Translations under genes and position numbers: made by a program | Source of the DNA: CAZXNF01 sp050741255 | GTDB lineage: Bacteria > Pseudomonadota > Gammaproteobacteria > Burkholderiales > SG8-41 | DNA: 17,968 nucleotides | Assembly (NCBI GenBank): GCA_050741255.1 | Contig: JBOIEQ010000085.1 | Coordinates: 1 to 17,968 of the forward strand | Reading direction: 5' to 3' | Part shown: positions 7,093-14,783 of the stretch, in pieces | Layout: the number at the start of each line of letters is the position of its first letter | Numbering within the stretch: position 1 is the stretch's first letter | Notes under the pieces: generated by a model | The model's input: the letters and a program-made list of their open reading frames with translations, nothing else | Database searches by the model: none | Told to the model about the DNA's origin: nothing

Positions 7093-7541
7093 AGGCGGCG
7101 GACGCGAACCCGCTGGCCGACCGCGCGCGCTTCTCGGTCTGGACGCCGGACCGCATCCGGCTCATCGATCTCGACTTCCAGCACCACGTGAACAACGTGG
7201 CGTTTGCCTCGTTCTGCGCGACCGGGCGCTACAACTTCCTGCAGACGTACTTTCGGCCGCTGGTCGGGTTCGAGAACATCTTTTCGGTGGTGAAGCTCAC
7301 CATCGACTACCTCGGTGAACTGCGTTATCCCGGCGACGTGGAGACCGGCACGCTCGTCCGCCGCTTCGGCCGCAGTTCCTTCGTGTTCGGTCAGGGCTTG
7401 TTCAGTGAGGGTGTGTGTGTCGCAACGTCGGAGGCCGTGATGGTCTACGTGGACGGCCGGACGCGCAAGGCGCTGCCCGTGCCCGCGGAGGTGATTGCGG
7501 CGATGGCCCCTTTTACGGAGTCACCGCCCGCGATCGCATGA
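7089..7541 (+). CDS. Acyl-CoA thioesterase, 4HBT hotdog family
   Basis: A 150-residue single-hotdog thioesterase predicted to hydrolyse an acyl-CoA. Seen: the active-site stretch IRLIDLDFQHHVNNVAFASF (23-42), in which an aspartate (D27 or D29) precedes HVNN as in 4-hydroxybenzoyl-CoA thioesterase-like enzymes, and central strands VVKLTIDYLGEL and GDVETGTLV typical of the fold. GTG start at 7089 overlaps the peroxiredoxin stop in the arrangement GTGA, with no independent promoter visible. It ends 13 bases before the convergent methyltransferase stop. Acyl chain specificity cannot be read from the sequence. Confidence 0.85.
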   Translation: MKAADANPLADRARFSVWTPDRIRLIDLDFQHHVNNVAFASFCATGRYNFLQTYFRPLVGFENIFSVVKLTIDYLGELRYPGDVETGTLVRRFGRSSFVFGQGLFSEGVCVATSEAVMVYVDGRTRKALPVPAEVIAAMAPFTESPPAIA

Positions 7542-7554
7542 CCGGACGCCGCGC

Positions 7555-8766
7555 TTACGCGGGCGCAGGCTTTCGAAAGACTACGATCCGGTTGCTGTTC
7601 GTGCCGAGCCGGTTGTTGGCGACACCCCAGATGTTGGCCGTCTTGGTGAAGCGCTGGCGGTTGATCAATACCGCCTCGCACCTGAAGCCCGCGGCAAGTC
7701 CGAGCGGAACGACGTGGTCTTCCAGCCGGATCGCGCCCTTGCGCACCTCGCCGACCTCGAAGGCGAGCCAGCCGCCCGGCTCGGTGACGCGGCAGATTTC
7801 CGCGAACACGGGCTGCATCGCGGCCTGCCAGTCCGCGACGGTGCGCGACATGGTGATCCCGCGCCCGACCTGCTTCGCGTCCAACCCGTTAAACCAGCAG
7901 CGCAGCCAGTTGTCCTGCGCGTAATTCACCACGTCGAGGAAAGGCGGCGACGTCACCGTGAGTCGCACCGAGCCGCTGCGCAGGTCTGGCACGGCGGCGG
8001 CGGGGCCCGTCAGGAAACGGGCATCCGCCGCGGCGGCCCGCAGCCGCCGGCGCACCGCGGGCGTGAGCCCGCTCTGCAGCACGCGCGACTTGCGCAGGAT
8101 CAGCGCGCGCACGTCGCGGTAATCGGGCCGCTGGTGCAGGCGCCGGTTGATGCGCCGCTGGTCCTCCCGCGACACGGCCTGGTTGGGCGGCAGGGTATAG
8201 ACGGAAAAGAATCCCGGCGAGTGGCCGCTCAGGCGATTGGTGGCGACCATGCGGATCCAGCTGTCCACGTCGTCCTCTTCCTGCCGCCGCGCGCGCAGCG
8301 CGAGATAGCGGCGCAATGCCAGCAGTTCGCGCAAGGTGTTGCGGTGATAGAACATCGAGAGGTCCGGCGCCGCGCCGCTCGTGCGCGACCAGGGAATGTC
8401 CGCGAGCCGGGCCTCGATCGCCTCGAGCGCGGGCACGGTCAGGCGCGGCTGCACGAGCAGGCGGGCCAGCGGGCTCGCGTCGTTGGCCGCGACCCGCCGG
8501 CCGTGCAGCGCCGCCTCCAGCGCGGTGGTGCCGCGCCCGCTGAAAGGGTCGTAGACGCGGTCCCCGGGCCGGGTGAGGCGCCCGATGAAAAAGGCCGGGA
8601 GCTGCGCCTTGAAGCAGGCGCGGTAGGCGATCTCGTGCAGGCGCGAGGCCTGGCGCTGGCGGGCGGTCCACAACGCGCCCGCATACACCGGCACGGCGCC
8701 GGCCCCCCGCGCCGGCGGGGCCTGCGGATCCCGGGCGATGCCGCGCAACCACGCCGGCGTCTTCAC
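7555..8766 (-). CDS. Orphan DNA methyltransferase (N4/N6 amino-MTase type)
   Basis: A 403-residue SAM-dependent DNA amino-methyltransferase. Seen: the SAM-binding motif I DPFSGRGTT (73-81), then VAANDASPLA (92-101), and about 190 residues later the catalytic motif TSPPF (272-276). Motif I before motif IV with a long, Arg-rich insert between (possible target-recognition region) suits an alpha-like arrangement. The TSPP form occurs in N4-cytosine enzymes as well as some N6-adenine ones, so the target base is open. No restriction endonuclease lies next to it. The start is uncertain: GTG at 8766 is the only usable start, yet the frame stays open upstream and reads plausibly (DERHFFTTGGTP before the GTG), and no ribosome site precedes it. 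Convergent with the thioesterase and divergent from the GGDEF gene. Confidence 0.82.
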   Translation of the reverse strand: MKTPAWLRGIARDPQAPPARGAGAVPVYAGALWTARQRQASRLHEIAYRACFKAQLPAFFIGRLTRPGDRVYDPFSGRGTTALEAALHGRRVAANDASPLARLLVQPRLTVPALEAIEARLADIPWSRTSGAAPDLSMFYHRNTLRELLALRRYLALRARRQEEDDVDSWIRMVATNRLSGHSPGFFSVYTLPPNQAVSREDQRRINRRLHQRPDYRDVRALILRKSRVLQSGLTPAVRRRLRAAAADARFLTGPAAAVPDLRSGSVRLTVTSPPFLDVVNYAQDNWLRCWFNGLDAKQVGRGITMSRTVADWQAAMQPVFAEICRVTEPGGWLAFEVGEVRKGAIRLEDHVVPLGLAAGFRCEAVLINRQRFTKTANIWGVANNRLGTNSNRIVVFRKPAPA

Positions 8767-8903
8767 CGGGGTGCCGCCGGTCGTGAAAAAGTGCCGCTCG
8801 TCGCGGTCCTCGGGAACGGTGGCCGGAGGTAAGAATGTCCTACAGACAGCCAGCGGGCGATCGAATAACTGTGATCGACTTCGACGCCTGAGCGGAGGGC
8901 CGC

Positions 8904-10517
8904 ATGCCGCACGCCATCAGTGATCTGTTTTCCCGTCAGGGGTTTCTGCCGCACGGCGACTGCCTCGCATGGGCGCCCGATTTGCTGCGGGCACTGGTGA
9001 TTTCCGATCTGCTGATCGCGCTTTCATATTACTCGATTCCGGTGGCGCTTCTGTACTTCGTCAGGCGCCATCGCGACCTGAGCTTCAACTGGATCTTCGT
9101 GCTGATCAGCGCGTTCATCATCGCGAACGGCACCACGCATCTGCTCGCCGTGCTGAATGTCTGGCAGCCGTTCTACCGCCTCGACGCCGCATTCAGGGTG
9201 CTGACGGCGGTGTTGTCCGTGGTCACGGCGATCCTGCTGTGGCCGTTGCTGCCGCGGGCGCTGGCGCTGCCCTCCCGCGCGCGGCTGGAGGAATCGTTCC
9301 GCGCGCTCGAGCAACAGGTTGCTGAGCGCAAGCGCACCGAAGAGACCCTGCGCGCGAGCGAGGAGCGCTACCGGCAGTTGTCCGAATTGCTGGAGGGACT
9401 CATCCAGCAGCGCACGGGCGAACTGGAGAAGATGAACGGCGACCTGCAGCGGGAGGTCGAGGAGCGGGCCCGCGTGCAGAGCGAACTGCAGAACGCCAAT
9501 TCGCGCATGGCCGATTCGCTCGGGCTGCTGGAGCAGCGCCGCCAGGAGCTGACGCACCTGAGCCAGATGAGCAGCCTGCTGCAGACCAGCCGCAGCGCGG
9601 CCGAAGCCTGTGCCATCGCGGAGCGGTTCGCGCAGGGACTGTTCCCCAAATCAACCGGCGCGTTCTACCTGATGGATCCGGCGGGCGCCCTGGCCGAAAC
9701 GAGCGCCCAGTGGGGGGAGCTCCCGGCGGCGGAACAGGTCATGAACGCCGACGATTGCTGGGCACTTCGGCGCGGCAAACCGCACCCGGAGAGCGGACTG
9801 CGGGTAACGCCGCCGTGCCGGCACGGCGAGCGCGACCTGCCGCGCCACGTCTGCGTGCCGTTGCTGGCCGGCGGCGAGCGGCTGGGCGTGTTGCAGTTGC
9901 GCGGCGCCGTGGACCTCGACGACGACCACGTCCGCGTGCTGCTGGAAACGATGGCCGAACGCGTGGCACTGTCGCTCGCGAACATCCGGCTGCGCGAGCA
10001 CCTCGTGGCGCAGTCGATCCGCGATCCGCTGACCGGCCTGTTCAACCGGCGTTACCTCGAGGAAACGCTGTTGATGGAGGAGCGCCGCGCACGCCGGGCC
10101 CGCACCCCGTTCGGGGTCGTGATGTTCGATCTCGATCACTTCAAGGCCCTGAACGACCGCCATGGCCACGAGGCCGGCGATGCGGCCCTGCGGGCGTTTG
10201 CCGGCGTGCTGCAGGCGCAATCCCGTGCCGGCGACGTGGCCTGCCGCTACGGCGGTGAGGAGTTCACACTGGTGCTGCCCGGCGCGTCGCTCGAAGTGAC
10301 GCAGGCGCGGGCGGAGCGCATCCGGGCCGGCCTCGCGGCGAACAATCTGAGCCATGCGGGGATGGCGATGGGCACGCTGACCGTGTCCGCGGGCGTTGCC
10401 GCCTATCCCGATCACGGCGATACCGGCGAGGTCCTGCTGCGCATGGCAGACGAGGCCCTCTATCGGGCGAAACACAAGGGGCGCGACCGCGTCGAGACGG
10501 CCACTGCCGGCGGTTAG
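8904..10517 (+). CDS. Membrane diguanylate cyclase with ETR1-like sensor, coiled coil, GAF and GGDEF
   Basis: A 537-residue c-di-GMP synthase. N-terminus: three hydrophobic helices (about 29-53, 62-84, 95-117) that align without gaps to the ethylene-binding domain of plant ETR1, offset +10. ISDLLIALSYYSIP (33-46) matches ETR1 around D25 and Y32, and FIIANGTTHL (71-80) matches the copper site, with H79 for His69 but N75 for Cys65. Then a coiled coil (about 126-220), a GAF-like domain (about 222-365) and a GGDEF domain (from about 371) with DPLTGLFNRR, FDLDHFKALND and the active loop GGEEF (450-454). RAGD (441-444), five residues before GGEEF, is a canonical inhibitory I-site. ATG has GGAGG five bases upstream. 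The stop TAG overlaps the glcF stop. The input ligand is unknown. Confidence 0.93.
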   Translation: MPHAISDLFSRQGFLPHGDCLAWAPDLLRALVISDLLIALSYYSIPVALLYFVRRHRDLSFNWIFVLISAFIIANGTTHLLAVLNVWQPFYRLDAAFRVLTAVLSVVTAILLWPLLPRALALPSRARLEESFRALEQQVAERKRTEETLRASEERYRQLSELLEGLIQQRTGELEKMNGDLQREVEERARVQSELQNANSRMADSLGLLEQRRQELTHLSQMSSLLQTSRSAAEACAIAERFAQGLFPKSTGAFYLMDPAGALAETSAQWGELPAAEQVMNADDCWALRRGKPHPESGLRVTPPCRHGERDLPRHVCVPLLAGGERLGVLQLRGAVDLDDDHVRVLLETMAERVALSLANIRLREHLVAQSIRDPLTGLFNRRYLEETLLMEERRARRARTPFGVVMFDLDHFKALNDRHGHEAGDAALRAFAGVLQAQSRAGDVACRYGGEEFTLVLPGASLEVTQARAERIRAGLAANNLSHAGMAMGTLTVSAGVAAYPDHGDTGEVLLRMADEALYRAKHKGRDRVETATAGG

Positions 10518-11752
10518 CTCCGCAGGCGTTCGTCCAGCGCTTCGATCCAGTGGCGTACCGGCAGGCCGGTCGCCGATTGCAGGTGGAGCTGGCAGCCGAT
10601 GTTGGCGGTGAGGATGGCGATGGGCGCGCCGGCTTCCAGTGCCGCGATCTTGTTCGTGAGGAGTTGCTGCGATAGTTCCGGCTGGGTCAGCGAGTAGGTT
10701 CCCGCCGAACCGCAACACAGGTGCGCGTTTGCCACCGGCGCCAGCGTGAAGCCCAGGCCGGCGAGCAAAGCTTCCACGCGGCCCTTCAGCTGCAGGCCGT
10801 GTTGCAGGGTGCACGGCGGGTGGAAAGCCACCGCCGGGTGAGGGGTGAGGGGTGAGGGGTGAGGCGTCAAGGCCTTCAAGCGTTCCGCTTCGGGTTCGAT
10901 GATTTCCAGCAGGTCTTTCGCCAGGGCGGACACGCGCGCGGCTTTGGCGGCGTACGCCGGGTCGCGGGCGAGCAGGTGGCCATAGTCCTTGACCATCGAC
11001 CCGCAGCCACTGGCCGTCGTCACGATCGCTTCCGCGCCGGCCTCGATGTCCGGCCACCAGGCGTTGATGTTGCGGCGCATGGCGTCCAGCCCGTCGCCCT
11101 GCGCGTTCAAGTGATAAGCGACGGCGCCACAGCAGCCGGCCTGCGGCACGCGCGCGAGCGCGATGCCGAGGCGGTCGAGCACGCGCGCTGCGGCGGCGTT
11201 GGTGTCGGGTGCGCCCTCGCGCTGGCCGCAGCTTTCCAGCACCAGCATGCGGCGCGCGTGCGTGCGCGCGGGCCAGATGCCTGGCGCGCGCCTCGCGGGC
11301 AGTTTCCTGGCGAGCGGCGCCGGGAGCAGTGGTCGGACCAGGCGGGCGAGACCGACCAGGACCGAGAACAGCGCCCGGTTCGGAATCACGGTGCGCAGAG
11401 CGGCGCGTTTCAGCGTGTCGAAGGCGCCGCGGTCCACGCGTTCCTCCACGATCGGTCGCCCAATATCGAGCAGCCGGCCGTACTCCACGCCGGAGGGACA
11501 GGTTGTTTCGCAGGAGCGGCATTCCAGGCAGCGGTCCAGATGCAATTGCGTCTGCGCGGTCGGCGCGGCCCCCTCCAGGACTTCCTTGATGAGGTAGATC
11601 CGGCCGCGCGGGCCGTCAAGCTCGTCGCCGAGGAGCTGGTAGGTCGGACAGGTCGCCGTGCAGAAGCCGCAATGCACGCACTTGCGCAGGATGGCGTCGG
11701 CTTCCCGGCCCTCCGGCGTGTCCTTGATGAAGGCGGCGAGGTTGGTTTGCAT
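10514..11752 (-). CDS. glcF: Glycolate oxidase iron-sulfur subunit GlcF
   Basis: Electron-transfer subunit of the membrane-associated glycolate dehydrogenase GlcDEF (glycolate to glyoxylate), 412 residues. Seen: two 4Fe-4S ferredoxin motifs, C25-C28-C31-C35 (CVHCGFCTATC) and C75-C78-C81-C85 (CLECRSCETTC), then two cysteine-rich CCG domains with GCCG (206-209) and CCGSAG (346-351) and the conserved HPPCTLQH (311-318). Residues 296-307 (TPHPSPLTPHPA) are encoded by four heptamer units and lie just before VAFHPPC, in a linker between CCG domains. The reading frame is intact. The start ATG has only a distant AGGGG. A hairpin element fills the gap from glcE, and the stop overlaps that of the convergent GGDEF gene. 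Confidence 0.93.
   Translation of the reverse strand: MQTNLAAFIKDTPEGREADAILRKCVHCGFCTATCPTYQLLGDELDGPRGRIYLIKEVLEGAAPTAQTQLHLDRCLECRSCETTCPSGVEYGRLLDIGRPIVEERVDRGAFDTLKRAALRTVIPNRALFSVLVGLARLVRPLLPAPLARKLPARRAPGIWPARTHARRMLVLESCGQREGAPDTNAAAARVLDRLGIALARVPQAGCCGAVAYHLNAQGDGLDAMRRNINAWWPDIEAGAEAIVTTASGCGSMVKDYGHLLARDPAYAAKAARVSALAKDLLEIIEPEAERLKALTPHPSPLTPHPAVAFHPPCTLQHGLQLKGRVEALLAGLGFTLAPVANAHLCCGSAGTYSLTQPELSQQLLTNKIAALEAGAPIAILTANIGCQLHLQSATGLPVRHWIEALDERLRS
10836..10863 (+). repeat. Heptamer array read in frame inside glcF
   Basis: Four perfect units of GGGTGAG on the plus strand. Read on the minus strand, the glcF coding direction, it is the stop-free orientation and encodes LTPHPSP-type heptapeptides. 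It belongs to the same heptamer family as the arrays at 1-21, 4369-4442 and 5390-5532, but lacks an opposing arm. Confidence 0.9.
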
Positions 11753-11771
11753 TCAGTTCAAACCCCTATTG

Positions 11772-11866
11772 GCCGCCAAGACGCCAAGGACGCCAAGAAA
11801 AATGGAATCGAAATAATATGAAAACATTCACTTTGCTTTTCTTGGCGCTCTTGGCGTCTTGGCGGC
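11772..11866. repeat. Hairpin element with internally repeated arms (CGCCAAGA type) between glcE and glcF
   Basis: The left arm 11772-11801 consists of three units of CGCCAAGA or CGCCAAGGA and ends AAAA; the right arm 11837-11866 is its reverse complement with 28 of 30 bases matching. The loop is 35 AT-rich bases. The element ends exactly at the glcE stop codon (TAG, complement of 11866-11868). In RNA it would form a long, stable stem between glcE and glcF. I recall similar arrays of CCAAGACGCCAAG in intergenic DNA of unrelated environmental bacteria, but cannot confirm this here. Confidence 0.85.
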
Positions 11867-12933
11867 TAAAACCCGGGGTACAAGCGGCCGCGGTTGAAGA
11901 TGCCCGCCGGGTCGAAGGTCTGTTTCAGTTTGCGGTGCACGGCCAGCAGTCCCGGCGCGAGCGGGTGGAAGGTGCCGGCGGATTTGTCGGCAGCGCGGAA
12001 CAGGGTGGCGTGGCCGCCGGCCGTGGCGACCGCGGCGCGGATGGCGTTGGCGGTCGCGTTGCTTTTCAGCCAGCGCTGGGCGCCACTCCATTCGACGAGT
12101 TGACTGCCGGGTAGCACCAGCGGCGGCGTCGCGGGGGGCAGGGACAACCGCCACAACGGGGCTTCGGTTTGCGCGAAGAAAGGATCGGTCTGCTCGCGAA
12201 GCGTTTGCCAAAACGCGGCAGCCACGGCCGGCGCTACGGGTTCGCCGCCCAACTTGCGCACCGCGGCGTCGACCGCGGCGCGGGCGCCCGACAGCCGCAC
12301 GTGCACGTCGCCGGCGTGCCAGGCCGTCGCACTGACCGGCAGCGGCTTGCCGCCCCATTCGTTGAAGGTGCGGATTGCGGTGGCCTCGTCCATCTGCAGT
12401 CGCAAGCTGGCCTCGGCGACCGGCACCGGCAGGACCTTGAGCGAGACTTCGAGGATGACACCGAGCGTGCCGAGCGAACCGGTCAGCACGCGCGAGACGT
12501 CGAAGCCAGCGACGTTCTTCATCACCTGCCCGCCGAAGCGCAGGTCGTCGCCCCTGCCGTCGAGGATGCGCACGCCCAGCACGAAATCACGGGCGGAACC
12601 TGCGGCGGCGCGGCGCGGGCCCGACAGGCCGGCGGCGATACAGCCGCCGAGCGTGGCACCGGGGCCGAAGTGTGGCGGCTCGAAGGGGAGTAATTGGCCC
12701 TTGGCGGCCAGTGCCGCTTCCAATTCTGCGAGTGGCGTGCCGCAGCGGGCCGTGACGACCAGTTCCGTCGGCTCGTACTCCGCGATGCCGCGGTAGACAG
12801 CGACGTCCAGCGGTTCGCCAAATTCGGGATTTCCGTAAAAGCGCTTGCTGTTTCCTCCGCGCAGGCTGACTGGCGTACGGGCTTTAGCAGCGAGCCGAAT
12901 GTCCCGAATGAATTGCTGAATAACCTGTTCCAT
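11866..12933 (-). CDS. glcE: Glycolate oxidase FAD-binding subunit GlcE
   Basis: Second flavin-binding-fold subunit of glycolate dehydrogenase, 355 residues, the usual size. Seen: SLRGGNSKRFYG (23-34) at the start of the PCMH-type FAD-binding domain, PPHFGPGATLGGCIAAGLSG around residues 86-105, the GGQVMKNVAGFDVSR motif and LTGSLGTLGVI that mark GlcE, and the ending FDPAGIFNRGRLY typical of this oxidase superfamily. It acts with GlcD and GlcF. ATG at 12933 is kept as the normal N-terminus (MEQVIQQFIRDI), although no strong ribosome site is visible. The first 35 or so codons look less GC-rich than the rest and adjoin the low-GC small ORF upstream, hinting at a recombination edge. Directly followed by the hairpin element. 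Confidence 0.93.
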   Translation of the reverse strand: MEQVIQQFIRDIRLAAKARTPVSLRGGNSKRFYGNPEFGEPLDVAVYRGIAEYEPTELVVTARCGTPLAELEAALAAKGQLLPFEPPHFGPGATLGGCIAAGLSGPRRAAAGSARDFVLGVRILDGRGDDLRFGGQVMKNVAGFDVSRVLTGSLGTLGVILEVSLKVLPVPVAEASLRLQMDEATAIRTFNEWGGKPLPVSATAWHAGDVHVRLSGARAAVDAAVRKLGGEPVAPAVAAAFWQTLREQTDPFFAQTEAPLWRLSLPPATPPLVLPGSQLVEWSGAQRWLKSNATANAIRAAVATAGGHATLFRAADKSAGTFHPLAPGLLAVHRKLKQTFDPAGIFNRGRLYPGF

Positions 12934-12974
12934 TCAGCGAAATCCGGTAAATGCCAAGGTCAACGACATAAGTT

Positions 12975-13208
12975 TCAGCTGTATTTGAAAGTGGCGTAAA
13001 TCGCACCAGCAACCATCACAACTCCAAACAAAAGCAGCAGCCAGTTAAGCGCCCCATCAAAACTCTTGACCAATCGCCATCGTTTCGCTTCATCGTTCTC
13101 ACCCAAATTAAGGAAGGTATCGCCGAGGATCAGCACCAGAATGAGGAAGGCGATAACAGCAGTGATAAACCAGGGAAAGAAGTTCTGAAAGAGAGGGTAG
13201 GTACTCAC
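12975..13208 (-). CDS. Small two-span membrane protein inside the glc operon (hypothetical)
   Basis: A 77-residue ORF beginning MSTYPLFQNFFPWF with two hydrophobic helices (about 9-29 and 52-73) joined by a charged loop (LGENDEAKRWR). By my count 12961-13200 has about 47% G+C, against about 63% in a sampled 60-base block of glcD. It sits between glcD (12 bases upstream) and glcE (41 bases downstream) on the same strand. GTG start; no good ribosome site. I do not recognise a family. The composition suggests later insertion into the operon; a membrane tether or accessory protein for the peripheral GlcDEF complex is possible but unproven. Confidence 0.65.
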   Translation of the reverse strand: MSTYPLFQNFFPWFITAVIAFLILVLILGDTFLNLGENDEAKRWRLVKSFDGALNWLLLLFGVVMVAGAIYATFKYS

Positions 13209-13220
13209 TGCGCTGTCAGT

Positions 13221-14708
13221 TCAAAACCGTGGCAGGTCGGAATGAGCCGTCTGCCCCGCATGCACGTGCATCCGTCCGAACTCCGCGCAGCGGTGCAGCG
13301 TCGGCACCGCCTTGCCGGGGTTGAGCAGCGCGTGTTCGTCGAAGGTGGCCTTGATGGCCCGAAACACCGCGAGTTCTTTCGGCGCGAACTGCGCGCACAT
13401 GTGGCCGACTTTCTCGACACCGACGCCGTGCTCGCCGGTGATGGTGCCGCCGACCTTGATGGTGAGATCGAGGATTTCGCCGCCGAAGGCTTCCGTGCGC
13501 TCCAGTTCGCCGGGCTGGTTGGCGTCGTAGAGGATCAGCGGGTGCAGGTTGCCGTCGCCGGCGTGGAAGACGTTGGCGCAGCGCAGGCCGTATTTCTTTT
13601 CCATGGCCTCGATGCCGCGCAGCACTTCCGCGAGGTGCTTGCGCGGGATGGTGCCGTCCATGCAGTAGTAGTCCGGCGAAATGCGGCCCACCGCGGGGAA
13701 GGCCGCCTTGCGGCCGGCCCAGAAGCGCAGCCGTTCGGCCTCGTCGCGCGAGGTGCGGATCAGGTGCGCGCCGCTCGTCTGCATGACGGCTTCCATGCGC
13801 GCGATTTCCTCGTCGACTTCCTCGCGGGTGCCGTCGGATTCGCACAGCAGCAGGCCCGCGGCATCGGTCGGATAGCCTGCCTTGACGAAGGGCTCCACGG
13901 CGACGATCGCCTTCTGGTCCATCATCTCGAGGCCCGCCGGGATGATGCCGGCGGCAATGATGTTCGCCACGGCATTGCCGGCCTTTTCCACGTCGTCGAA
14001 GGCGGCCATCACCACCTGCGCGCAGTCCGGTTTCGGCAGCAGCTTGACGGTGACTTCGGTCACCACGGCGAGCAGGCCTTCCGAACCGGTCAGCAGGGCC
14101 AGCAGGTCATAGCCCGCGCTGTCGAGCGCTGCGCTGCCGATTTCCAGCAACTCGCCTTCGATGGTGACCGCGCGGACCGCGAGGATGTTGTGTACCGTCA
14201 GGCCGTATTTCAGGCAGTGCACCCCGCCTGAATTCTCCGCGACGTTGCCGCCGATGGAGCAGGCGATCTGGCTCGACGGGTCGGGCGCGTAATACAGCCC
14301 GTGCTGCGCGACGGCCTCGGAAATGGCGAGGTTGCGCACGCCCGGCTGCACGCGCGCGGTGCGCCCCAGCGGATCGATGTCGAGGATCCGCATGAACTTG
14401 GCCAGCACCAGCAGCACGCCGTCGCCGCTGGGCAGCGCGCCGCCGGACAGCCCCGTGCCGGCGCCGCGCGCGACCACCGGTACTTGCAGCCGGTGGCAGG
14501 TCTTGAGGATGGCCTGCACCTGTTCTTCGGTCTCCGGCAGCGCGACCACCATCGGCGGCTGTCGGTAGGCCGACAAGCCGTCGCATTCGTACGGCTTGAC
14601 CGCTTCGTCGGTGTGCAACAGCGCGTGCGCGGGCAGGATGGCCGCGAGTGCGGCGGCGGTTTCGCGGCGCCGATGGGTATCGACAGCCTGTACGGTGACG
14701 GCGCTCAT
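13221..14708 (-). CDS. glcD: Glycolate oxidase catalytic subunit GlcD
   Basis: FAD-linked oxidase that oxidises glycolate (or a related 2-hydroxyacid), 495 residues. Seen: a PCMH-type FAD domain with RGAGTGLSGGALP (81-93), PDPSS (142-146) and SIGGNVAENSGG (151-162), then the FAD-oxidase C-terminal domain with NVFHAGDGNLHPL, GTITGEHGVGVEK (catalytic-site His region) and FDEHALLNPGKA. The presence of glcE and glcF downstream makes the three-subunit glycolate dehydrogenase the best call; D-lactate dehydrogenase is the nearest alternative for GlcD alone. The ATG at 14708 is chosen; in-frame ATG at 14732 and TTG at 14750 are alternatives. No Shine-Dalgarno precedes any of them. Divergent from the proX-type gene across about 100 bases. 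Confidence 0.93.
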   Translation of the reverse strand: MSAVTVQAVDTHRRRETAAALAAILPAHALLHTDEAVKPYECDGLSAYRQPPMVVALPETEEQVQAILKTCHRLQVPVVARGAGTGLSGGALPSGDGVLLVLAKFMRILDIDPLGRTARVQPGVRNLAISEAVAQHGLYYAPDPSSQIACSIGGNVAENSGGVHCLKYGLTVHNILAVRAVTIEGELLEIGSAALDSAGYDLLALLTGSEGLLAVVTEVTVKLLPKPDCAQVVMAAFDDVEKAGNAVANIIAAGIIPAGLEMMDQKAIVAVEPFVKAGYPTDAAGLLLCESDGTREEVDEEIARMEAVMQTSGAHLIRTSRDEAERLRFWAGRKAAFPAVGRISPDYYCMDGTIPRKHLAEVLRGIEAMEKKYGLRCANVFHAGDGNLHPLILYDANQPGELERTEAFGGEILDLTIKVGGTITGEHGVGVEKVGHMCAQFAPKELAVFRAIKATFDEHALLNPGKAVPTLHRCAEFGRMHVHAGQTAHSDLPRF

Positions 14709-14721
14709 GGGAGTCGTGCGA

Positions 14722-14750
14722 AGCCTAGGCATTCGGTCCGGGGCCGTCAA
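14722..14750 (-). promoter_or_regulatory. Possible glcD promoter giving a very short leader
   Basis: On the minus strand TTGACG (14750-14745) and TAGGCT (14727-14722) are 17 bases apart. The -35 is good and the -10 poor. Initiation from it would begin only a few bases before the ATG at 14708, which would fit the lack of a ribosome site. Tentative. Confidence 0.25.
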
Positions 14751-14777
14751 CCACTACACGCGCAGCACGCGGATCAC

Positions 14778-14783
14778 TACAAT
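14778..14783 (+). promoter_or_regulatory. Predicted -10 element of the proX-type gene
   Basis: TACAAT lies 26 bases before the first start codon (14810). Its setting, ACTACAATCCGCC, resembles the first Bug promoter (GCTACACTGGCCGCC at 2353-2367). No convincing -35 is seen. Confidence 0.4.

Noticed and set aside
10836..10870. Possible frameshift or disruption of glcF by the repeat
   Set aside because: The reading frame continues and both flanks match GlcF, so it is an in-frame insertion or tolerated linker.
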